From RGIG1995 sp045126815 (GTDB lineage: Bacteria > Bacillota > Clostridia > Oscillospirales > CAG-272), in contig JBGVPD010000093.1 in NCBI GenBank assembly GCA_045126815.1, positions 1-36,546 of the forward strand: a DNA stretch of 36,546 bases. Direction: 5' to 3'. Positions 32,369-36,546 of the stretch are shown here, one piece after another. A program made the translations under genes and the position numbers. Position 1 is the first letter of the stretch. Every line of letters starts with the position of its first letter. The notes under the pieces were generated by a model. It saw only the letters and a list, made by a program, of their open reading frames with translations, made no database searches and was not told the origin of the DNA.

Positions 32369-33876
32369 AAGTCTTGCTTCCGGTTATCATCTAAATTTTT
32401 GCCATTTTTCTTGGACTCTCCGTAATTATTGTAATAACCGTATTTACCATATCTGCCGTACTTGCCGTAGCTATAACTTCCGTAGCCGTACTTGCCGTAG
32501 CCCTGTGAAATCTGCTGTGCACCGTTAAGTACGTATCCTAATAATTTGTTTTCGGATTCGCCTAAGTTTTCTGCAGCTTCAACAATATTGCGTATAGGCA
32601 TGCGATCTTGCTGAACCACATACAGTATGCCGTCTGCATAATTTTGGTACAAAGAAACGTCCGAAAGTCTACTGCAAGGAGGTGTATCAATAATAACAAG
32701 ATCCGACTGGTCAGCCAATGATGAAATCAAGTTTTTCATAGCCTCAGAATCAATAAGTACCGTGGGAGTTTTTACAGTGGTTGAATTCAGCACCAACGTC
32801 AAATTAGCATCTTGATCTTTAAACAGCACGGTATCTAAGGGGGCTGTACCCGATAATACGGATTTCAATGACATTCTATTTTGCTTTAATCCAAAACGGC
32901 GATACAAAGTTGGATTTCTAAGGTCGCCGTCAAGTAATACTACTTTTTTACCCCAATAAGCAAAGCATTTTGCCAAACTCTGACTCAGCATACTTTTGCC
33001 TTCACCGGCAGCAGTACTGGTAACCAAAATTACCTTTGTTTTATGATTTTCTATTGTGTTTTCTAATTTACGGGCTATGCCGCGGATGCTTTCACGAAAA
33101 GCTCCTTGTTCGTGGGTTATACTTACAGATGATGGGGTGTCACTCAAATTGCGCTTGGTCTGTAAAAGCGGTACAACGCCAAAACATTGCATATTCAAAT
33201 ACTTTTCTAAATCCGTAGGCTTAAGCACAGTTCGTTTGAAGATTGCATACAGTGCAATCATACCTAAACAAAGTACCAAACCGATGAAAGCGCCAATGGT
33301 TATGGTCTTGGTTTTATTTGGGGTATTATAGGGCGTTTTGGGAACAACCGGACCTTCAATTATCTCGGTTTTCATATCGCCCACAACATATCTTGCAGCA
33401 TCATAATATACAGCCATCAAAGCTTCTAACAATGCGCCTGCCTTTTCGGGAGTATTGCTTGTTGCAGAAAGCACGAAAATGTTTGAGCCTTCAATGCTGT
33501 TGGCATGAATACTGCCCGGAATGGTTTTTTCTCCAAGATATTCTTTAATATCGTCTGAGAGGAAATCGCTGTTCACGAGATAAGAAAATGTAGCATCAAG
33601 TTGTTCTGCCAAATCCTGATCGTAATACACAGCATAGATGGAGTTTGTATCACTCAGGGTAGCTTTGTTGACTACGTGAACAGAGAATGTGCAGTAGGCT
33701 TTGTAGCTTGGGGTGTAATTTTTTTGCTGTACAAATACCAAAGCAAAAGCGAAAAAAGCAACCACCAACAGTATGAGCAGCCACAGCTTTTTTACAACTT
33801 GTAAAGAAATTTGAAGAATTCGCTCAAGGTCAAGCTCTATGGTTTCGTTTTCTTGATGTTCTGTGTTCTGTTGCAT
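32365..33876 (-). CDS. fused Wzz-BY-kinase (CpsCD-like) with an 11-tyrosine tail
   Basis: A 503-residue polysaccharide co-polymerase/tyrosine autokinase fusion. The N-terminal Wzz part has membrane helices near 32-52 and 193-212 around an extracytoplasmic loop. The kinase has Walker A STAAGEGKSML, Walker A' VVLLDGDLRNP and Walker B LVIIDTPP. The C-terminus holds a YGKYGYGSYSYGKYG-type cluster with 11 tyrosines, the usual autophosphorylation region, then a charged Lys/Asp/Asn tail. It probably controls chain length or assembly of a surface polymer. Start is ATG behind AAAGGAGG. It is followed by the ABC exporter gene. Confidence 0.9.
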   Translation of the reverse strand: MQQNTEHQENETIELDLERILQISLQVVKKLWLLILLVVAFFAFALVFVQQKNYTPSYKAYCTFSVHVVNKATLSDTNSIYAVYYDQDLAEQLDATFSYLVNSDFLSDDIKEYLGEKTIPGSIHANSIEGSNIFVLSATSNTPEKAGALLEALMAVYYDAARYVVGDMKTEIIEGPVVPKTPYNTPNKTKTITIGAFIGLVLCLGMIALYAIFKRTVLKPTDLEKYLNMQCFGVVPLLQTKRNLSDTPSSVSITHEQGAFRESIRGIARKLENTIENHKTKVILVTSTAAGEGKSMLSQSLAKCFAYWGKKVVLLDGDLRNPTLYRRFGLKQNRMSLKSVLSGTAPLDTVLFKDQDANLTLVLNSTTVKTPTVLIDSEAMKNLISSLADQSDLVIIDTPPCSRLSDVSLYQNYADGILYVVQQDRMPIRNIVEAAENLGESENKLLGYVLNGAQQISQGYGKYGYGSYSYGKYGRYGKYGYYNNYGESKKNGKNLDDNRKQDL

Positions 33877-33922
33877 GATTGCCCCTCCTTTGTCGTATAT
33901 TTTTAAACAGTTTTAAGTTTGA

Positions 33923-35314
33923 TCAATCAAACTGGGATTTTTTATAATATCCGTAATTACCGTAACGTTTATTGAATGTTTGTGCGGTACCGTTATCGAT
34001 ATAATGGTTTATGACATATCCAAGGTATTTAGCTTTACCGTCTCCGAGATCGTCTGCTACATCTCGGCAAACTTGCGAGGAAACCCAGTCTTGACGAATA
34101 ACCATAACACAACAATCTGTATGATTAAGCAACATACCGGTATCTGCGGTAGCGGTATAGGGCGAACTGTCAAGTATAACGAAATCCATCTTTTCTCGCA
34201 GAGTGTTGAGCAGTTTTTCCAATTCTTTACTGTGCAACAGCTTGTCCGATGCAGAATCGGTGTGTTCGTGTGACAGAATGTGCAATCGTTTGGAAGAGTC
34301 TAAAGATGCAGGGAGTCCGTCGTGTAGGCAAGTTGCCAAATCTTCTCTGGGTAATTCTCTGAAAATTTTATGTACTGCAGGTTTTCGCAAGTCCATATCT
34401 ACATAAGCGACTTTATAACCGTGTCTTGCCAATGCTAAAGAAATGTTGGCAGATACGGTTGATTTACCCTCGTTTTCCGTAACACTGGTAATCAGCAAGA
34501 CTTTCATATCGTCTTTTTTCATTTTATGTTGTATCTTGTGTGTTAATTGCAGTAAAGACTCGGTGTACTGAAAACTGGTACGGGTATCGGTAATCAAAGG
34601 CGGACGCTTCTGATGTTTACGGAACATTCGGAAGTTTTTTTCTTTTTGAAGAACACTCAAAGGTTGTTCTTCCATTCGCCTTTTTGCACTTGCTAAGGTT
34701 TTTGGGGTCGGGCGTAAAATAGAAAGAAATGCAATCAATGCCACTACCATCAATACTGACACTCCGACACCTAAAACCATATATTTTTTGAAGTTAAACG
34801 GATTGGACGGCGTAACAGATATCTGCGGATTTTTTAAGACGTCCAGCACAATGCCACCAAACAGATATCCCGAAACTTGCCGATAATTTCTCAGCAACGA
34901 CTGAATAACCAAGTGGGCATTTTCCGGTGAATTGGATTGTACCTTTACACTTAAGATATTGGTTCCTTTTGCTACGGTAGCAGTAACTCCAAATGACAGG
35001 CCCGGTTTCTTCAAATCATCCTGAATCAAACGTTTCAGCACATCGCTGGAGAATACTTCTTTGAATACACTGGCCATTTCATTGGCAGTGGATAAAGAAG
35101 AATAAAAACCTACGTATGATCCGTTACTCTTGGGGGAAACAACAAATGTAGCTTCCGTTGTGTATACGGGTTGATGTTGAGTATTGCCATAGGCAAAAAC
35201 ACCAATGCATACAGAAATAGCTACCAAAATCGCAACCCATCCGTTTTTTAAAATATCCAGAAGAATGATGGGGAAGTGGATTTCATCCATGTAAAAGAAA
35301 CTTTTTTTCTCCAT
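33923..35314 (-). CDS. fused Wzz-BY-kinase (CpsCD-like), second paralogue
   Basis: A 463-residue protein with the same layout as its neighbour but clearly diverged. Membrane helices lie near 28-45 and 180-202. The kinase has Walker A SVTENEGKSTV, Walker A' VAYVDMDLRKP and Walker B FVILDSSPY. The tyrosine tail is short: KRYGNYGYYKK with four tyrosines. Its start overlaps the stop of the Ig-like gene (TAATG) behind GGAGG. Two fused kinases side by side suggest separate polymerase partners or a hetero-oligomer. Confidence 0.88.
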   Translation of the reverse strand: MEKKSFFYMDEIHFPIILLDILKNGWVAILVAISVCIGVFAYGNTQHQPVYTTEATFVVSPKSNGSYVGFYSSLSTANEMASVFKEVFSSDVLKRLIQDDLKKPGLSFGVTATVAKGTNILSVKVQSNSPENAHLVIQSLLRNYRQVSGYLFGGIVLDVLKNPQISVTPSNPFNFKKYMVLGVGVSVLMVVALIAFLSILRPTPKTLASAKRRMEEQPLSVLQKEKNFRMFRKHQKRPPLITDTRTSFQYTESLLQLTHKIQHKMKKDDMKVLLITSVTENEGKSTVSANISLALARHGYKVAYVDMDLRKPAVHKIFRELPREDLATCLHDGLPASLDSSKRLHILSHEHTDSASDKLLHSKELEKLLNTLREKMDFVILDSSPYTATADTGMLLNHTDCCVMVIRQDWVSSQVCRDVADDLGDGKAKYLGYVINHYIDNGTAQTFNKRYGNYGYYKKSQFD

Positions 35315-36135
35315 TACGATTCCTCCACAATTACCGTCAAGTATGTATATCCGGTGACTCCGCGCTCATCGGTAACCTCAAAACAGATTTGACCGCTACT
35401 AGGCTTTGAGAAATCTACTTGACTAATGATTTTGACTTGATCTGCCGGAATCGATGCTCCCGTTCTGTTCTCTACGGATTTTACGTATGTAAGAGGCTCA
35501 AAATCCTCGCCGATTTTTACATATACCAAATACTGATTCAGAAAAATCTTTGGGGCATCTGCAGAATACACTCCAATATTCAACGGGATTTTAGCGTAAA
35601 TATTATCTCCGTAGTTGTTGGTAGCGTATAACTCAATTTCATAAACACCGGTCGTGTCAGCCGGAACGTTTGATGATTCAAGTTTGAGTTTGTATGTAAT
35701 ATCTCCGTCTAAACAGTCTTGAAGCTTAATTCTGTCCATAATGGAAATCTGTTCTCCCATACGGTACATAAGAGGCTGATCAAGCTGTAATCTTGGAGAA
35801 ACGTAATTGTCATAGTTAACTGTACGTTGATAGCGGCAGAAATTATTGCTACTGTCAAACACAACGTAGACCACCTGACACACACCGGGTACTGAAAAAC
35901 GGGATACACGTTCCACTAAAATTTTCTCTGTCAAATTGCCATCGCGATCATCTGTGGCAGTTAGGCCTTCCAACAATGCGCTGTCGTCGTCTGTTACCAG
36001 TAGATGTAAATCGCCGACAGAATCCAAAATTTTTGGCGCAGTTGTATCCTTAAGGGATAGGTTATAAAGCGTCCAGCACAAAACAGCACAGGCCACTACA
36101 AATATTAAAATTGTCACCAGTCGTAAATATCGCAT
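35314..36135 (-). CDS. membrane-anchored Ig-like domain protein
   Basis: A 273-residue protein with an N-terminal membrane helix (residues ~5-27) and no lipobox or cleavage site that I can see, so it is probably anchored with its bulk outside. Three beta-sandwich units of about 80 residues follow: the first (DTTAPKILD to TVNY, with TATDDRDGNLT) resembles DUF5011/HYR Ig-like domains, and the others start near VSPRLQLD and DAPKIFLN. Family role is uncertain. As the first gene of the operon and joined to a Wzz/BY-kinase, it may belong to the surface assembly apparatus. Start is ATG behind AGAGGAAA. Confidence 0.75.
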   Translation of the reverse strand: MRYLRLVTILIFVVACAVLCWTLYNLSLKDTTAPKILDSVGDLHLLVTDDDSALLEGLTATDDRDGNLTEKILVERVSRFSVPGVCQVVYVVFDSSNNFCRYQRTVNYDNYVSPRLQLDQPLMYRMGEQISIMDRIKLQDCLDGDITYKLKLESSNVPADTTGVYEIELYATNNYGDNIYAKIPLNIGVYSADAPKIFLNQYLVYVKIGEDFEPLTYVKSVENRTGASIPADQVKIISQVDFSKPSSGQICFEVTDERGVTGYTYLTVIVEES

Positions 36136-36208
36136 AGTTTCCTCTTTCAGCCGATTTGCCTTTTTATATTACACAAAAAGCAACAATATTGCCCATTATA
36201 TATATATT

Positions 36209-36237
36209 ATTATATACCTAGTATTCATTACCGTCAA
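36209..36237 (-). promoter_or_regulatory. sigma-A promoter of the Ig/BY-kinase/radical SAM operon
   Basis: Minus strand -35 TTGACG (36232-36237), 17-bp spacer, -10 TATAAT (36209-36214), about 70 nt before the first gene. One mismatch in twelve positions. No other strong promoter was seen across the operon, consistent with a single ~9.3-kb transcript. Confidence 0.82.
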
Positions 36238-36297
36238 GTGTTTCGTTTTGCCAAACACCAACCAACACATCAAAGAATAACAGCAATTTTTATCTAT

Positions 36298-36340
36298 CGA
36301 ATATCGTCATAGTTTGCGAAAAAACAAGTGTCATTTTATT
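36298..36340 (-). pseudogene. fragment of a diguanylate cyclase gene
   Basis: Aligned with 25657-25700 inside the intact GGDEF gene, 36 of 44 columns agree with one single-base gap. The matching part encodes the MTLV...YDDI segment (around residue 280 of the intact protein); the gap shifts the frame. No start, stop or further domain is recognisable, so this is debris of a paralogue. Confidence 0.65.
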
Positions 36341-36387
36341 CACAATACCTATTCACCGCTCTCTGTAGTATATCACATCAGTTCTTA

Positions 36388-36498
36388 CAAACTTCTTACA
36401 AACAAAAAGATAAGCCGTCAAAATGACGGCTTATCTTAATTAGTAGACTTATTTAGTTTTCTTTTCCCAAAGCAATCCGCAGGTTTCTTCTGCCCAAC
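36388..36498 (-). repeat. right copy of the ~107-bp direct repeat
   Basis: Same layout and strand as 26641-26747: identical 20-bp CAAACTTCTTACAAACAAAA (36388-36407), a hairpin, then codons for the same C-terminus and identical CAGGTTTCTTCTGCCCAA (36480-36497). A few extra base pairs (GATA/TATC) lengthen the hairpin. Confidence 0.85.
36401..36435 (-). terminator. intrinsic terminator of the gene at the right edge
   Basis: GATAAGCCGTCA (36409-36420) pairs perfectly with TGACGGCTTATC (36424-36435) around a 3-nt loop; on the minus strand it is followed by TTTTTGTT. Confidence 0.88.
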
Positions 36499-36546
36499 TG
36501 TACTGGGACATATACTCACCACGGAATTCGGGTTTTCCGGTTTTTA
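36449..36546 (-). CDS. 3' end of an unidentified gene (partial)
   Basis: The last 32 codons of a minus-strand gene running in from the right edge, ending SWAEETCGLLWEKKTK. The same C-terminus is repeated as a remnant at 26698-26790. Composition (KPEFRGEYMSQYSW) suggests a cytosolic enzyme tail. A family 4 glycosyltransferase C-terminus is conceivable, but nothing decisive is visible. A terminator follows directly. Confidence 0.6.
   Translation of the reverse strand, partial: KTGKPEFRGEYMSQYSWAEETCGLLWEKKTK

Larger units (their letters stand above)
36136..36448. other. intergenic region with promoter, gene debris and terminator
   Basis: About 313 bp without an intact gene. It holds the promoter of the Ig/BY-kinase operon (36209-36237), a 43-bp decayed piece of a diguanylate cyclase gene (36298-36340) and the right direct repeat with its terminator (36388-36448 and beyond). 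Confidence 0.7.

Noticed and set aside
26641..36498. Transposon or insertion sequence with terminal repeats
   Set aside because: The repeats are direct, partly coding and contain terminators; no transposase or integrase gene lies between them.
1..36546. CRISPR array, rRNA or tRNA genes, riboswitch
   Set aside because: No regularly spaced repeats, tRNA-like cloverleaf ends or known riboswitch cores were recognised in the intergenic stretches, though short RNAs cannot be excluded by eye.

Overview
The window looks like chromosome from a strictly anaerobic, low-GC Bacillota, most likely a gut-type member of the Clostridia. The evidence is AT-rich intergenic DNA, strong GGAGG-type ribosome binding sites, sigma-A promoters with 17-bp spacers, a ferredoxin/NADH economy built on Hdr/Flx iron-sulfur proteins, a soluble quinone-independent fumarate reductase, and Gram-positive-style CpsB phosphatase with BY-kinases. 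Genus cannot be told from the sequence. No rRNA, tRNA, CRISPR or insertion sequence was seen.

Region 1 (1-11183, minus strand) is one long, tightly packed energy operon: malate dehydrogenase, class II fumarase, HdrB, HdrC, HdrA, FlxD/MvhD, FlxC, FlxB, FlxA, fumarate reductase iron-sulfur subunit and flavoprotein, probably running off the left edge. It encodes oxaloacetate to malate to fumarate to succinate, plus what looks like an NADH-oxidising flavin-based electron-bifurcating Flx-Hdr complex whose high-potential acceptor is inferred to be fumarate. Region 2 (11184-13588) is a divergent promoter region and a plus-strand trio: ApbE flavin transferase lipoprotein, NusG-II-domain protein and Gx-type membrane protein. 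These are the parts of an extracytoplasmic flavinylation module without its FMN-carrying substrate.

Region 3 (13701-23672) is a surface polysaccharide locus. UDP-galactopyranose mutase and a GT2 glycosyltransferase face right. They converge on a perfect bidirectional terminator with a minus-strand operon of GT2, Wzy-like polymerase, GT4, polysaccharide pyruvyl transferase, Wzx-like flippase and an FrhB-like iron-sulfur protein. Region 4 (23693-26528) holds a YeiH-family transporter and a dCache-HAMP-GGDEF diguanylate cyclase.

Region 5 (26641-36546) is the most unusual part. A roughly 9.3-kb minus-strand operon starts at a near-consensus promoter. It encodes an anchored Ig-like protein, two fused Wzz/BY-kinases, an ABC exporter, a PqqD-like RRE protein, a radical SAM/SPASM enzyme, a 113-residue peptide that looks like its substrate, an HPr-kinase-like protein, an S26-type signal peptidase and a CpsB-type tyrosine phosphatase. 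A peptide-modification/export cassette is thus nested inside a capsule phospho-control operon. The block is bracketed by ~107-111 bp imperfect direct repeats, each made of a terminator plus the 3' end of the same unidentified gene. Beside the right repeat lies a decayed 43-bp piece of a diguanylate cyclase gene like the one left of the left repeat, so the block seems to have arisen by duplication or been inserted next to a duplicated segment.
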